A stretch of 64,000 nt of DNA from assembly GCF_001687545.1 (NCBI RefSeq), contig NZ_CP016545.1:434001-498000 (forward strand), read 5' to 3'. The translations under genes and the position numbers were made by a program. The notes beneath the pieces were generated by a model. It saw nothing but the letters and a program-made list of their open reading frames with translations. It was not told the DNA's origin and did no database searches. Of the stretch, positions 7,969-16,451 are shown one piece after another (position 1 is the first letter of the stretch; every line of letters begins with the position of its first letter). The stretch is from Paraurantiacibacter namhicola (GTDB lineage Bacteria > Pseudomonadota > Alphaproteobacteria > Sphingomonadales > Sphingomonadaceae).

Positions 7969-8313
7969 TTGCCCGACCAGAGGCTCCCCACACATATCGA
8001 GGTTTCCGGCCTGATCCGCGCCGTGCAGGCCGCAGGCGGCTTTGCGACGGTCCTTTCCAAGGGTGAGCGCGATGCCGGGACAATCATGGTAATTTGTTGC
8101 GAAAATGGCACAAATGCCAGCGCCTGGGAGCGGATGCCGCAGCGCGACGGGACCCGTGCATTCGAATGCGCCCGCACGGAAGACCCTGAAAACAAAGCGG
8201 ACTTCTTCGATTTCTGGCGTCGCAGGGCGCAGCAGGACCCCGATTTGTGGGTCGTGGAGCTGGACGTCGAAAATGCAACACGGTTCGTCGCGGGAGACGG
8301 AACCGTTAGTTGA
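7969..8313 (+). CDS. DUF1491 family protein
   Basis: Small alphaproteobacterial protein of unknown function. The family signature is the N-terminal RLPTHIEVSGLIRAVQAAGGF, followed by a beta-rich segment with ERDAGTIMVICC and a C-terminal FWRRRAQQDPDLWVVELDV. No ATG is available in a sensible place; a TTG at 7969 gives MPDQRLPTH as the N-terminus and 114 residues, close to family length. It begins 8 bases after the thioesterase stop, so the two are probably co-transcribed. No catalytic motif is recognisable. Confidence 0.8.
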   Translation: MPDQRLPTHIEVSGLIRAVQAAGGFATVLSKGERDAGTIMVICCENGTNASAWERMPQRDGTRAFECARTEDPENKADFFDFWRRRAQQDPDLWVVELDVENATRFVAGDGTVS

Positions 8314-8338
8314 CAGTTAGTCCTAGCCTACTATTTGG
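8310..8338 (+). promoter_or_regulatory. Possible promoter for the cell-wall hydrolase gene
   Basis: A perfect TTGACA occurs at 8310-8315, overlapping the stop codon of the DUF1491 gene. TATTTG or ATTTGG lies 16-17 bases on, a weak -10. The following 170 bases up to the hydrolase start hold no gene and no other motif that I can support. Confidence 0.28.
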
Positions 8339-8511
8339 GCGGCAACTTCCAACAACGCGGACGATTTTGAAACGCACGGCATGCTGCCGTTGCGGGTCGC
8401 TGCGTAGACGGGGAGTGGCCGGCAGGTCATGCCGATCCACCAAGCGGGCTCTGGACAGCCCCGGATCGCCATCCTGCGACAGTGCGCTCACCGCCTAGAG
8501 TTTAGGGATCG

Positions 8512-9183
8512 ATGAAAGTTTCGAAACTTCGGACCGCGGCGCTCGCCGTGGCCCTTCTTGGCACGGGATGGTACGCGATGGCGCAGGGCGATGGCGCCTT
8601 CGCCCAGGATACCGCCGAACCGGCAGTGATTGCCGGATCCCAGATCCAGGACCCGGTCGAGCCGGCTGCAGAGCCCGCTCCCGAAGTCCGCTTCGTGGCA
8701 GAGCCGGTGGTGCAGGAAATCCCTGCCGAAACCGAGCAGCCCGCCGAGCCGGAAGCCCCGGTCGCCGGCAACTCGCTTAACGAGGTCATGGCAAATGTCC
8801 CGCATGATGGCGACATGAGCGCCGACATGCAGTGCCTCGCCAAGGCCGTCTATTTCGAATCCCGCGGTGAACCCGTTGCCGGCCAGCTGGCTGTTGCCAC
8901 GGTCATCATCAATCGCGCGGACAGCAGCCGTTTCCCCGACACCTATTGCAGTGTCGTGAAGCAGCGTTCGCAGTTCTCCTTCGTGAAGGGTGGTCGCATT
9001 CCCGAGCCCCGCAGCGGTGCTGCATGGAACCGCGCCCGCAAGGTCGCCCGCATCGCGCACCGCGGCCTGTGGGAAAGCGAAGTGGGCGATGCGCTCTACT
9101 TCCACGCCACTTACGTGAAGCCGCGCTGGGCGAGCCGGATGACCCGGCGCGCCAAAATCAGCACGCACGTTTTCTATCGCTGA
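8512..9183 (+). CDS. Exported cell wall hydrolase, SleB domain
   Basis: Putative peptidoglycan hydrolase (Hydrolase_2/SleB family, lytic-transglycosylase-like). An N-terminal signal sequence (LRTAALAVALLGTGWYAMAQG) is followed by a Pro/Glu-rich linker at about residues 30-85. The SleB catalytic domain starts near residue 100 with LAKAVYFESRGEPVAGQLAV, whose Glu is the expected catalytic acid, then VIINRADSSRFPDTYCSVV and SQFSFV. The length is 223 residues. It is followed by a strong terminator and faces xth convergently. Confidence 0.9.
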   Translation: MKVSKLRTAALAVALLGTGWYAMAQGDGAFAQDTAEPAVIAGSQIQDPVEPAAEPAPEVRFVAEPVVQEIPAETEQPAEPEAPVAGNSLNEVMANVPHDGDMSADMQCLAKAVYFESRGEPVAGQLAVATVIINRADSSRFPDTYCSVVKQRSQFSFVKGGRIPEPRSGAAWNRARKVARIAHRGLWESEVGDALYFHATYVKPRWASRMTRRAKISTHVFYR

Positions 9184-9210
9184 TAGCTGACAGGCAATCG
9201 AAACAAGGAA

Positions 9211-9237
9211 GGGCGGCCCCGCGGGGTCGCCCTTTTT
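9211..9237 (+). terminator. Rho-independent terminator after the cell wall hydrolase gene
   Basis: Stem GGGCG-G-CCCC, two-base loop, GGGG-T-CGCCC with one G:U pair, followed by TTTTT at 9233-9237. It lies 28 bases after the stop and directly before the convergent xth stop, so it separates the two transcripts. Confidence 0.9.
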
Positions 9238-9240
9238 GAT

Positions 9241-10014
9241 TCAGTCGGCGAGTTCCACCCAGACGGGGGCGTGGTCGCTGGCCTTTTCCCGCCCGCGATA
9301 TTCCTTGTCCACGCCCGCGGCGCGCAAGCGGTCGGCCGCTTCGGGTGACAGCAGGAGGTGGTCGATGCGGAAGCCATGGTCGCGCGGCCAGGCACCGGCC
9401 TGGTAGTCCCAGAACGTCCATACACCGCCGCGCGGGTTCAGCGTTTCGATCGCATCGGTCCAGCCATCGCCCAGCAGGCGGAAATAGGCATCGCGCGATT
9501 CCGGCTGCATCAGGGCGTCCTCCGCCATGGCGCGCACGGCCCACACGTCGCGGTCATGCGGGATGACGTTGAAGTCGCCCAGCACCACGGTCGGCAGCTC
9601 GCGCGCGGCGAGCTCTGCCATGCGGGCACGCAGGCGCTTCATCCACGCCAGCTTGTAATCAAATTTCGGGCCGGGCTGCGGGTTGCCATTGGGCAGGTAG
9701 AGATTGGCCACACGCACGCCGCCTACATCGGCTTCCAGATAACGGGCCTGCTCGTCCTCATCATCGCCCGGCAGGCCGCGCTGGATTTCCACGGGCTCCT
9801 CGCCATCGGCCAGGATGGCAACGCCGTTGAAGCTTTTCTGCCCGTGCCAGATGGCGTGATAGCCGATCTTCTCGAATTCCTCGCCCGGAAAGCCTTCGTC
9901 CTGGCTCTTGATCTCCTGCAGGCAGGCGACCTTCGGGCGGGTTTCCTCCAGCCATTCCAGCAGGCGGGGCAGGCGCGCTTTCACGCCATTGATGTTGAAG
10001 GTGGCAATCCGCAT
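9241..10014 (-). CDS. xth: Exodeoxyribonuclease III
   Basis: AP endonuclease and 3'-5' exonuclease of base excision repair. The start MRIATFNINGVKARLPRLL and the metal-binding Glu in CLQEIKSQD are standard. The motif GDFNVIPHDRDVW and the terminal ASDHAPVWVEL (catalytic Asp-His) complete the exonuclease-endonuclease-phosphatase fold. It has 257 residues, the normal length. It is 10 bases downstream of erpA, so the two are likely in the same transcript with the CBS gene. Confidence 0.96.
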   Translation of the reverse strand: MRIATFNINGVKARLPRLLEWLEETRPKVACLQEIKSQDEGFPGEEFEKIGYHAIWHGQKSFNGVAILADGEEPVEIQRGLPGDDEDEQARYLEADVGGVRVANLYLPNGNPQPGPKFDYKLAWMKRLRARMAELAARELPTVVLGDFNVIPHDRDVWAVRAMAEDALMQPESRDAYFRLLGDGWTDAIETLNPRGGVWTFWDYQAGAWPRDHGFRIDHLLLSPEAADRLRAAGVDKEYRGREKASDHAPVWVELAD

Positions 10015-10024
10015 GCCGCGGACC

Positions 10025-10357
10025 TTAGATGCCGAAGCTGGAACCGCAACCGCAACCGGCAGCCGCGTTGGGATTTTCGACCCGGAAGGCCGCGCCGCCC
10101 AGCGATTCGACGAAATCCACGATGCTGCCAGCCACCAGGTCCAGGCTCACCGGATCGACCACCAGCTTCGCGCCATCGGTTTCGCTGACCGTATCGTCAC
10201 CTTCCGGCGCCTCGGCCAGGTCGAATTTGTACTGGAAGCCGGAACAGCCACCGCCTTCGACGGACAGCCGCAGGATGGCGGGCTTTCCCTGCTTCTGCGC
10301 AATCAGACGCACGCGCTCGGCGGCGGAGGGGGAAAGGGCCATGGTGCTCATGGTCAA
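10025..10357 (-). CDS. erpA: Iron-sulfur cluster insertion protein ErpA
   Basis: A-type carrier that hands Fe-S clusters to apo-proteins. The three cysteines are in place: one in GGGCSGFQYKF and two in the terminal AAGCGCGSSFGI. At 110 residues it has the usual length. It is distinct from the second A-type protein in the SUF operon at 39776, so the organism has at least two such carriers. It sits between a CBS protein gene (25-base gap) and xth (10-base gap). The usual annotation of this class in alphaproteobacteria is ErpA, but IscA cannot be excluded from sequence alone. Confidence 0.92.
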   Translation of the reverse strand: MTMSTMALSPSAAERVRLIAQKQGKPAILRLSVEGGGCSGFQYKFDLAEAPEGDDTVSETDGAKLVVDPVSLDLVAGSIVDFVESLGGAAFRVENPNAAAGCGCGSSFGI

Positions 10358-10382
10358 GAGATAGGGGGCGCAGGCCCCGCGC

Positions 10383-10814
10383 TCAAGCGGTCTGGATATA
10401 TTGGCGCATCTGCTCGGCTTCCTCGGTCACCTCGTCGATGCGGCCTTTCACGATATCGCCGATGGAAATGAAACCGACCATCTGGCTTCCATCCACCACC
10501 GGCAGGTGGCGAATGCGCCGGCGCGTCATCAGGGCCAGCGCCTGGTTTGCGCTCATATCCGCCGCGCATGTGATGGGCGGGCTGGTCATCACCTCTCCCA
10601 CCGTCTTGTCGAGGCACAGCGCGCCTTCATCGGCCAGTCGGTACAGCACGTCGCGTTCGGAGAAGATGCCTGCAACGCTGCCATCCTGCATCACCGGGAT
10701 CGCGCCGATCCGCTTCTCCGCGAGCAGCTTCACGGCATCGCGCACGCTATGCGAAGTATTGCAGGAAACGATGGCGTCGGGGTCGCGATCGGCAATCAGG
10801 TGGGCGATATCCAT
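10383..10814 (-). CDS. CBS domain-containing protein
   Basis: Two tandem CBS domains fill this 143-residue protein, the first around residues 10-65 (AVKLLAEKRIGAIPVMQDGSV) and the second around 78-130 (ALALMTRRRIRHLPVVDGSQ). Such paired domains bind adenine nucleotides and act as energy sensors; no effector domain is attached. The ATG at 10814 has a good ribosome-binding site (GGAG, six bases upstream); longer versions of the frame lack one. It heads the CBS-erpA-xth run. The partner is unknown. Confidence 0.88.
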   Translation of the reverse strand: MDIAHLIADRDPDAIVSCNTSHSVRDAVKLLAEKRIGAIPVMQDGSVAGIFSERDVLYRLADEGALCLDKTVGEVMTSPPITCAADMSANQALALMTRRRIRHLPVVDGSQMVGFISIGDIVKGRIDEVTEEAEQMRQYIQTA

Positions 10815-10894
10815 GAGTTTCTCCGCTGCGGTGTAACGCAAATGTGCCACAGAGGCGGCTTGCCGCCAAATCCGCAATGCGCCATCAGGCGGGG

Positions 10895-11227
10895 ATGATC
10901 GGCAAATCGCCCCTGGACGACCCCCAAAACGCCAGCTTCGCCTGGGCCAGGTTCCGCCGGCTCATGCGTTTCATGTTCCTGATTACTGTCACCACGGTCG
11001 GGATCGCGCTGTTCCTGCTTTATCGCCAGCACGGCATGGTCTCGGTCCATTTCTTCATCGCCGTCGCGCTGGGCATCGGCTTCATGATGCTGCTGACCGC
11101 AGCCCTGATGGGGCTGATTTTCATGTCCAGCGGCACGGGGCATGACGAATCGGTCGACAATTCGCTGGATGGGAAGCTGCCCGGAGACAAGTCCGGCGAC
11201 ACACCGGATCAGGATTCGCGCGACTAG
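10895..11227 (+). CDS. Small membrane protein of unknown function
   Basis: About 110 residues with two clear transmembrane segments, roughly residues 27-44 ([17 protein letters not shown]) and 51-77 ([21 protein letters not shown]), then an acidic, hydrophilic tail. I do not recognise a family with certainty. The start is uncertain: ATG 10895 follows a G-rich AGGCGGGG, while ATG 10877 would add six residues. It is the only plus-strand gene between 9184 and 16451 and converges on the [2Fe-2S] gene with a 4-base overlap of stops. Confidence 0.7.
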   Translation: MIGKSPLDDPQNASFAWARFRRLMRFMFLITVTTVGIALFLLYRQHGMVSVHFFIAVALGIGFMMLLTAALMGLIFMSSGTGHDESVDNSLDGKLPGDKSGDTPDQDSRD

Positions 11228-11613
11228 GCCTCTCGCGGCGGACGCAGGCGCAGGTCTTCCACCGGCTCCCCGCCGATCAGGTGCTGCTGGATAATCCGCT
11301 CCAGCGCGTCCGGATCGCAGGAATGGTACCAGACCCCGTCCGGCCAGACGACGGCGATGGGCCCCGCCTCGCACACCTGCAGGCAATCGGCCTTCGTGCG
11401 CTGCACGACCATACCATCGGGCGCTTTGGCGGGGGAGGTCAGGCCCAATTCCTTCATGCGCCGCTTCAGGAATTTCCAGGCGGCCTCGCCCTCGGCCCGC
11501 TTGCAGCATTTCTGCTTGTCCGAAATGGCGCAAAGGAAGATGTGGCGGGACATCGCCCCGCCACCGATCTTGGCGAAAGCCTTTTCCGCCTTGCCCAGCT
11601 TTTTTTCGCTCAC
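11224..11613 (-). CDS. Thioredoxin-like [2Fe-2S] ferredoxin domain protein
   Basis: The 129-residue protein carries the cysteine pattern of thioredoxin-fold [2Fe-2S] ferredoxins (Shethna type): Cys28 and Cys36 in [12 protein letters not shown], then Cys77 and Cys81 in [11 protein letters not shown], with the cluster loop ending in [12 protein letters not shown]. It probably transfers electrons; the partner is unknown. Its ATG overlaps the stop of the upstream S9 peptidase gene by 4 bases, so the two are translated together even though one product is exported and the other is cytoplasmic. Confidence 0.86.
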   Translation of the reverse strand: MSEKKLGKAEKAFAKIGGGAMSRHIFLCAISDKQKCCKRAEGEAAWKFLKRRMKELGLTSPAKAPDGMVVQRTKADCLQVCEAGPIAVVWPDGVWYHSCDPDALERIIQQHLIGGEPVEDLRLRPPREA

Positions 11614-13742
11614 GGCTTCAGCCAGCGGGCCAGCCAGTCGAAGACGGTGTTATGCCACTGGACTGAGTTCTTCGGCTTCAGCACCCAGTGGTTCTCGTCC
11701 GGGAAGACCAGCAGCTGGCTGGGGACGCCGCGTTCCTGCAAGGCGGTGAAGCTGGCGATGCCCTGCGTGTAAGGCACGCGGAAGTCCTGCTCGCCCGCGA
11801 TCACCAGCATCGGCGTTTTCCAATTGTCGACGTAATTCACCGGGTTCCACCGCTCGTACAGCTCGCTCTGCTCGGCATAGGATCCGCCAAAGTCCCAGCG
11901 CGGAAACCACAGTTCCTCGGTTGTGTAATAGAAGCTGCGCATGTCGAACAGGCCGTCATGCTGCACCAGGCAGTCGAACCGGTCGGGCCAGTTCCCGGCG
12001 ATCCAGTTCATCATGTAACCGCCATAGCTGGCGCCCATGGCGCAGGCGCGCTCCCCGTCGATCTGTGGATCCAGCTCCAGCGCGGCGGCAAGGCCCAGTT
12101 GCAGGTCTTCCAGCGGCTTCCCGCCCCAGTCGGCATTGATGCTGTCGGTGAAGGCCTGCCCGTATCCGGTGGAGCCATGGAAATCGACGCTGACCACGGC
12201 ATAGCCCTGGCTGGCGACGGTGCGCGGATTCCAGCGGGTGGACCAGCCATCGTTGAAGCTGCCCTGCGGCCCGCCATGGACATAGAGCACCACGGGCAGT
12301 TCGCCTTCGGCCCAGCTCGGCTTGTGAATCTGGCCCCAGACCTCCGCGCCGCCGGCCCCTGCGAATTTGAAGCGCGTCGTTTCGACCGCCGCCATGGCCT
12401 GCGTTTGGGAGAAGGCGACATCGGTCAGGCGCGTTGCCGCTCCCTTGCCGTTCCACAAGAACAGCTCCGCCGGGTGCGCCACCGAATCACGGCGGAACAG
12501 CAGGCGGTTGCCGGACAGCGGGCGGACATCACCGATATGCGCTTCGTTACCCGGCAGCAGGTCCAGCTTCGTCACCGCCCCGCTGCGCGGATCGATCCGG
12601 AAGACGGGCGTGTCGAGCACGTCCTGCGCCGTGGCGTAGATCCAGCGCGAATCGGGCGACCATGCGAGCGAGCCGAAGCTGCGGTCGAATTCGGTCGTCA
12701 GCGCGCGGACGTTGCCCGTCGCCGTGTCGCGCAGGTGGATCACCTGCCGGTCCGATTCGTAACCGGGGCGCGCCATGGCGACGTAGGCCAGCCACTTGCC
12801 GTCGGGCGAGGGGGTGGGAAGGGCGTCGAGCGCCTCGTTCCCGTCCGTGATATTGGCGGGGACCTGCTGGTCGATCCGCGAATGCCAGATGTCGAGATTG
12901 GTCGACATCGGTTCGGCGGCGCCCGTCTGGCGCGCCACGAAATAGACGCTCTGTCCGTTGGGTGCCCAGGCGATGTCCTCGGACCCGCCGAAGGGGCGGG
13001 TGGGCGTGTTGCCGGTGGGTGCGCCTGCCGCATCGTGCGGCCCGTCGAGCGCCGCGCCGTCACCGACTGCCACGCCGTCCTCCAGCCCGAACATGAAAAC
13101 GCGGCTGTATTTGCCGGGCTTCACCCAGCTGTCCCAGTGCCGCACGAAGCCGGCATCACCTTCATACAGGCGGCCGCTGGGGGCATTGGCATCGGCGGCG
13201 TCCTCGCAGCCGAGCTGTTCGCATTCGCGCGCGGTCGTACCCCAGATGGCGATGGCGTTGCCTGTGGGGGACAGGGCGTAGCCGTCGAATGGTGCAGCGA
13301 TGTCCAGCACCACGCTCGCTTCGCCCGGAGTGCCGTCCTCGGCCAGCGCCATACGCCAGACGCGCGGATTGCCGCTTTCTTCATCCGGCCCGTCCGGGCG
13401 GTCGGACATGAAATAGACCATGCCGTCGCTGCCGAATTGCGGGTCCGCCACATCGGCTGGCAAGGTGAGCGCGACAGGCGCGGAGCCGGGGCGCGTGAGG
13501 TCCAGCAGGTAGAACGTGCCGCTGCGCTCGAAGGTCTCTCGGTCGGTTGCGCGTACATTGTAGATGGCGCGGTTGCCGTCCGGCGACACTGTGACGCCGC
13601 CAAGCCGGGGCAGGGTGGCGAGGTCCAATGCGGAGATGGGCTGGGGATCGCTATTCTGCGCGGCGACCGGAGCAGCGAGGGCGAGCGTGCAGGCCGAGGC
13701 CAGCGAGAGGCCGAAGATGCGGCCGAATGTGCGTGTTTTCAT
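11610..13742 (-). CDS. Secreted S9 family (prolyl oligopeptidase-type) peptidase
   Basis: Exported serine peptidase of 710 residues. It has a signal sequence ([21 protein letters not shown]), a beta-propeller built of WD40-like PD40 repeats over about residues 30-400 (for example [14 protein letters not shown]), and a C-terminal alpha/beta-hydrolase domain. The catalytic triad by my count is Ser572 in GASYGGYMM, Asp653 in AGEQDFRVP and His685 in PDENHWVL. The start [11 protein letters not shown] at 13742 is chosen because it begins the signal peptide. The substrate is probably short peptides. Its stop overlaps the [2Fe-2S] gene; popZ lies 38 bases upstream. Confidence 0.93.
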   Translation of the reverse strand: MKTRTFGRIFGLSLASACTLALAAPVAAQNSDPQPISALDLATLPRLGGVTVSPDGNRAIYNVRATDRETFERSGTFYLLDLTRPGSAPVALTLPADVADPQFGSDGMVYFMSDRPDGPDEESGNPRVWRMALAEDGTPGEASVVLDIAAPFDGYALSPTGNAIAIWGTTARECEQLGCEDAADANAPSGRLYEGDAGFVRHWDSWVKPGKYSRVFMFGLEDGVAVGDGAALDGPHDAAGAPTGNTPTRPFGGSEDIAWAPNGQSVYFVARQTGAAEPMSTNLDIWHSRIDQQVPANITDGNEALDALPTPSPDGKWLAYVAMARPGYESDRQVIHLRDTATGNVRALTTEFDRSFGSLAWSPDSRWIYATAQDVLDTPVFRIDPRSGAVTKLDLLPGNEAHIGDVRPLSGNRLLFRRDSVAHPAELFLWNGKGAATRLTDVAFSQTQAMAAVETTRFKFAGAGGAEVWGQIHKPSWAEGELPVVLYVHGGPQGSFNDGWSTRWNPRTVASQGYAVVSVDFHGSTGYGQAFTDSINADWGGKPLEDLQLGLAAALELDPQIDGERACAMGASYGGYMMNWIAGNWPDRFDCLVQHDGLFDMRSFYYTTEELWFPRWDFGGSYAEQSELYERWNPVNYVDNWKTPMLVIAGEQDFRVPYTQGIASFTALQERGVPSQLLVFPDENHWVLKPKNSVQWHNTVFDWLARWLKP

Positions 13743-13780
13743 GGACGGCGTTGTAGCGCGGCCATCCGGCCTTGCAAGGA

Positions 13781-14251
13781 TCAGCCCTTCTTGCCGGCGA
13801 TCCGCGCGATTTCGGCCTGCACCAGGCGGTCCACCGTGGCGGGCAGATTGTCGTCCAGCCACTGCGCCAGCATCGGGCGCAGCATTTCGCGAACGAGCCC
13901 TTCCAGCGAGGTCTCGCCGGAGCGAACGATCTGCGGCTGCGCGCCGGGTTCCGCCAGCATCGCAAGGGCCGCGAGCGATTCGCGCATGCTTTCGGCCGAT
14001 TGCGGATTGGTCAGGCCGCCCGGGGCTTCGTCTTCGGCCAGCAGTTCGGCATCGGTGCCGAGGTCGAGGATCTCATCCGCCTCGTCCGAATCGGCAGGCT
14101 CGATCAGTTCGCGCTCGGAAGTGCCGGCAGGCATGCCGGTGTTCTCGCGCACACGGCGCGCCTGTTCGGCCCGGCCGCGATTGTCGCGTGCGATCACCTT
14201 CTTGATGGAATCGAGGATCTCCTCGACCGAAGGTTCGCTATCGTGCCTCAT
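13781..14251 (-). CDS. popZ: PopZ-like pole-organising protein (DUF2497)
   Basis: A 156-residue protein with the two conserved ends of the DUF2497/PopZ family. The N-terminal helix is EPSVEEILDSIKKVIARDN, and the C-terminal oligomerisation region is EGLVREMLRPMLAQWLDDN followed by LVQAEIARIAG. The middle (about residues 35-100) is acidic and probably disordered, as in Caulobacter PopZ, which forms a polar matrix that holds ParB and the origin. The ATG overlaps the tolC stop by 4 bases. In relatives this gene often precedes valS; here an S9 peptidase gene follows. It lies about 11 kb from the proposed origin. Confidence 0.88.
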   Translation of the reverse strand: MRHDSEPSVEEILDSIKKVIARDNRGRAEQARRVRENTGMPAGTSERELIEPADSDEADEILDLGTDAELLAEDEAPGGLTNPQSAESMRESLAALAMLAEPGAQPQIVRSGETSLEGLVREMLRPMLAQWLDDNLPATVDRLVQAEIARIAGKKG

Positions 14252-15711
14252 AACCCGAAATCCCCGTTACCCTGACCGCGGACTTCGCCATCCTGCGCGG
14301 GAATGTCAACGGTTCCGGGACTGGGGTTGCCGGGGTCCGGCCGGCTCGACCAGTCCCAGAGCACCGCGCTGGAGCGGTCGTAATTGGTGATCGGATCGTA
14401 CAGCGGGCCGTAGGCATCGAGGCCGAGGTCGCGCGCTTCGGCGCGGCCCATGATGGCCAGCAGCGCAAAGCCGGACACGTAAGCGTTGCGCTTGGCCGTC
14501 ACGAGCTGGACCTGGGCTTGCAGCAACTCCTGCTCCGCATTCAGCACATCCAGCACCGTGCGGTTGCCGATGGAATTGGCCGCCCGCACACCTTCGAGGC
14601 TGAGCTCCGCCGCATCGACCGCAGCCTGAGTGGACGCGATGATGGAAAGCGATGCCTGCCAGCTGGCATAGGCCGAGCGGGTCTGGGCGATCACGTCGCG
14701 CTCGGTCGCGATGAACTGCTCCTGCGCAGCGGAGGCACGCGCCTGGGCCTGGCGTTCCAGCGCGGCGGGCCGGCCACCCTGGTACAACGGGATGGTGGCG
14801 CGCACGCCTGCCGTCACCGAGCTGGAATTGTTCGCGATGATGGCTTGGGCGGCGGTCGGCACCGAACCGACGAAATCGGTGTAGTCGCCGCCGACGAAGA
14901 CGCTGACGCTCGGCATGCGGGTCGATCCCGCCACGCGGATATCGTAACCCGCCGCATCGGCGCGCTCGCGTGCGGCCAGCAGGTCCGGATTGTTCAGCAG
15001 GGCCACGCGCACGGCCTCGTCCGCGCTGCTCGGCATGCCGGGAAGCGGCGGGGGTGGCTGCAGATTGTCGGGCGCGATGCCGACGATGGCGATGTAATTC
15101 TCGCGCGCCTGCAGCAGGTTCGCCTGCGCCTGGCGCAGATCGCCCCGGGCCAGCGCCAGCCGCGCTTCGGACTGCGCCACGTCGGTGCGCGTCAGGTCGC
15201 CGATCTGGAAGCGGTCGCTGGTGGCTTCGAGATTTACCGTCAGGACGGAGACATTGCGCTCGTTCAGGCGGACGATCGCTTCGTTCAGGATCACGTCCAT
15301 GTAGGCAGAGACGGTGCGCGTGAAGACGAAGCTTTCCGTACCGCGCAAATCCGCGCGTCCGGCGCCCACGCGCGTTTCGGCTGCGCGCAGGGCGTTGCGA
15401 TTCCCGCCGCCATCGAAGATCGGATAGCCGATATTGATCGACCCGCCGACGGAGCGCGAAGGGCCGGGATTGTCACCGCTGTTGTAGAGGAATTCGCTGT
15501 AATTGGCCGTCGCGCTGGCGTTGGGCAGCTGGTTGGCACGCTCGATCACAACGGTTTCGTCCGTCGCGCGTTGCTGGGCCCGGGCACCTTCCAGCGTGGG
15601 GTTGGTGCGGTATGCCGCGATCAGCGCGTCGCGCAGCGTATCGGCCTGCGCAGGCATGGCGCCAAGCGCGCAGCCGGCTGCCAGCAGGACGGAGGCGGCG
15701 CGGCGCATCAT
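14248..15711 (-). CDS. tolC: TolC family outer membrane channel protein
   Basis: Outer-membrane trimeric channel used by type I secretion and efflux pumps. Residues 1-23 form a signal peptide ending AMPAQA. Two outer-membrane efflux (OEP) repeats fill the rest, each with long heptad-like helices (for example RTDVAQSEARLALARGDLRQ and LSLEGVRAANSIGNRTVLD). The 487-residue length is typical. The gene lies 2 bases after the methyltransferase-like gene and overlaps popZ, an order seen in other alphaproteobacteria. No pump genes are adjacent, so it probably serves several partners. Confidence 0.94.
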   Translation of the reverse strand: MMRRAASVLLAAGCALGAMPAQADTLRDALIAAYRTNPTLEGARAQQRATDETVVIERANQLPNASATANYSEFLYNSGDNPGPSRSVGGSINIGYPIFDGGGNRNALRAAETRVGAGRADLRGTESFVFTRTVSAYMDVILNEAIVRLNERNVSVLTVNLEATSDRFQIGDLTRTDVAQSEARLALARGDLRQAQANLLQARENYIAIVGIAPDNLQPPPPLPGMPSSADEAVRVALLNNPDLLAARERADAAGYDIRVAGSTRMPSVSVFVGGDYTDFVGSVPTAAQAIIANNSSSVTAGVRATIPLYQGGRPAALERQAQARASAAQEQFIATERDVIAQTRSAYASWQASLSIIASTQAAVDAAELSLEGVRAANSIGNRTVLDVLNAEQELLQAQVQLVTAKRNAYVSGFALLAIMGRAEARDLGLDAYGPLYDPITNYDRSSAVLWDWSSRPDPGNPSPGTVDIPAQDGEVRGQGNGDFGL

Positions 15712-15713
15712 GC

Positions 15714-16313
15714 TCAGAAACTCCAGGCTTTCGGCTTGGCAAATTCTTCGAGCACGGGAATGCCCATTTCGGCGACCGGATAGAAAGCGACGTCGCGGTC
15801 GGACTTGCGACCGATGGCGATGCGGGTGACGCCCCGGTCGAACAGGCCGGTCACGATCCGGCCATCATCGGCGAGCCGCTTCACCAGCGTATCGGGCAGC
15901 TGTTCGGCTGCGCCATGCACGATCAGCAGCGTGTGCTTCGTGCGCTTGCGCGATGCCTTAACCGCGTCTTCCGGAGAGATGACCGTGACGGAGGTGACCA
16001 GCGGGCGCAGCAGCTCGGCCAAGTAGGACGGCGCGTGATCCACCAGCAGCACGTCGTCGGACAGGGCGGGGGCGGCTTCTTCCAGCATCCGGCCCTGCAC
16101 CACGGGCGGCGGCAAGGCCGAACGGCCGGACAGGGGAACCGCGCGGTCCATGTAAGCGAATGCAGCCTGCGCTTCCGGCACGAAATCCTCGCGCGGGACG
16201 CTGCCCATGCGGGCGAGCACGAAAGGCGCATTGACGCCGCTGGTGCGCAGCTGGCTGTCGACCATGGCCTTGCGGGCGGTGGTGAAACGGGCGGTCTTGC
16301 TATCGTCGGCCAT
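15714..16313 (-). CDS. Protein-L-isoaspartate O-methyltransferase-like protein, SAM motif lost
   Basis: The N-terminal half resembles PCMT enzymes: RKAMVDSQLRTSGVNAPFVL, then VPREDFVPEAQ, YMDRAVPL and LPPPVVQGRMLE. The expected glycine-rich SAM-binding motif I (about DIGTGSGY) is replaced by LVDHAPSYLAELL near residue 90, and later motifs are also weak. The fold is probably kept but methyl transfer is doubtful. It is 199 residues, near normal length. It sits directly upstream of tolC, a conserved neighbourhood in the group, which argues that the protein has a role of its own rather than being junk. Confidence 0.78.
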   Translation of the reverse strand: MADDSKTARFTTARKAMVDSQLRTSGVNAPFVLARMGSVPREDFVPEAQAAFAYMDRAVPLSGRSALPPPVVQGRMLEEAAPALSDDVLLVDHAPSYLAELLRPLVTSVTVISPEDAVKASRKRTKHTLLIVHGAAEQLPDTLVKRLADDGRIVTGLFDRGVTRIAIGRKSDRDVAFYPVAEMGIPVLEEFAKPKAWSF

Positions 16314-16387
16314 TATTTCTCGCGTCGTTACGGGCGTTTTTGGTGGGGACGAGCTTTAGGAGCATGGCCCCTCAACGCCAAGCGCCT

Positions 16388-16414
16388 TTGACCTTTGCCG
16401 ACTTGCCCTACTAT
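16388..16414 (+). promoter_or_regulatory. Candidate promoter of the fumarase gene
   Basis: TTGACC at 16388-16393 and TACTAT at 16409-16414 resemble sigma-70 type -35 and -10 boxes, with a short spacer of 15 bases; CTATGC at 17-base spacing is the alternative -10. The start codon follows about 38 bases later, after a GGAG at about 16438. Confidence 0.4.
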
Positions 16415-16451
16415 GCGCGCATCCAAATCGACCGGCAGGAGTATCGACCCG

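Noticed and set aside
11688-14390. Plus-strand frame of 900 codons over the S9 peptidase and popZ
   Set aside because: Shadow of two well-supported minus-strand genes in G+C-rich DNA; no homology and no start context.
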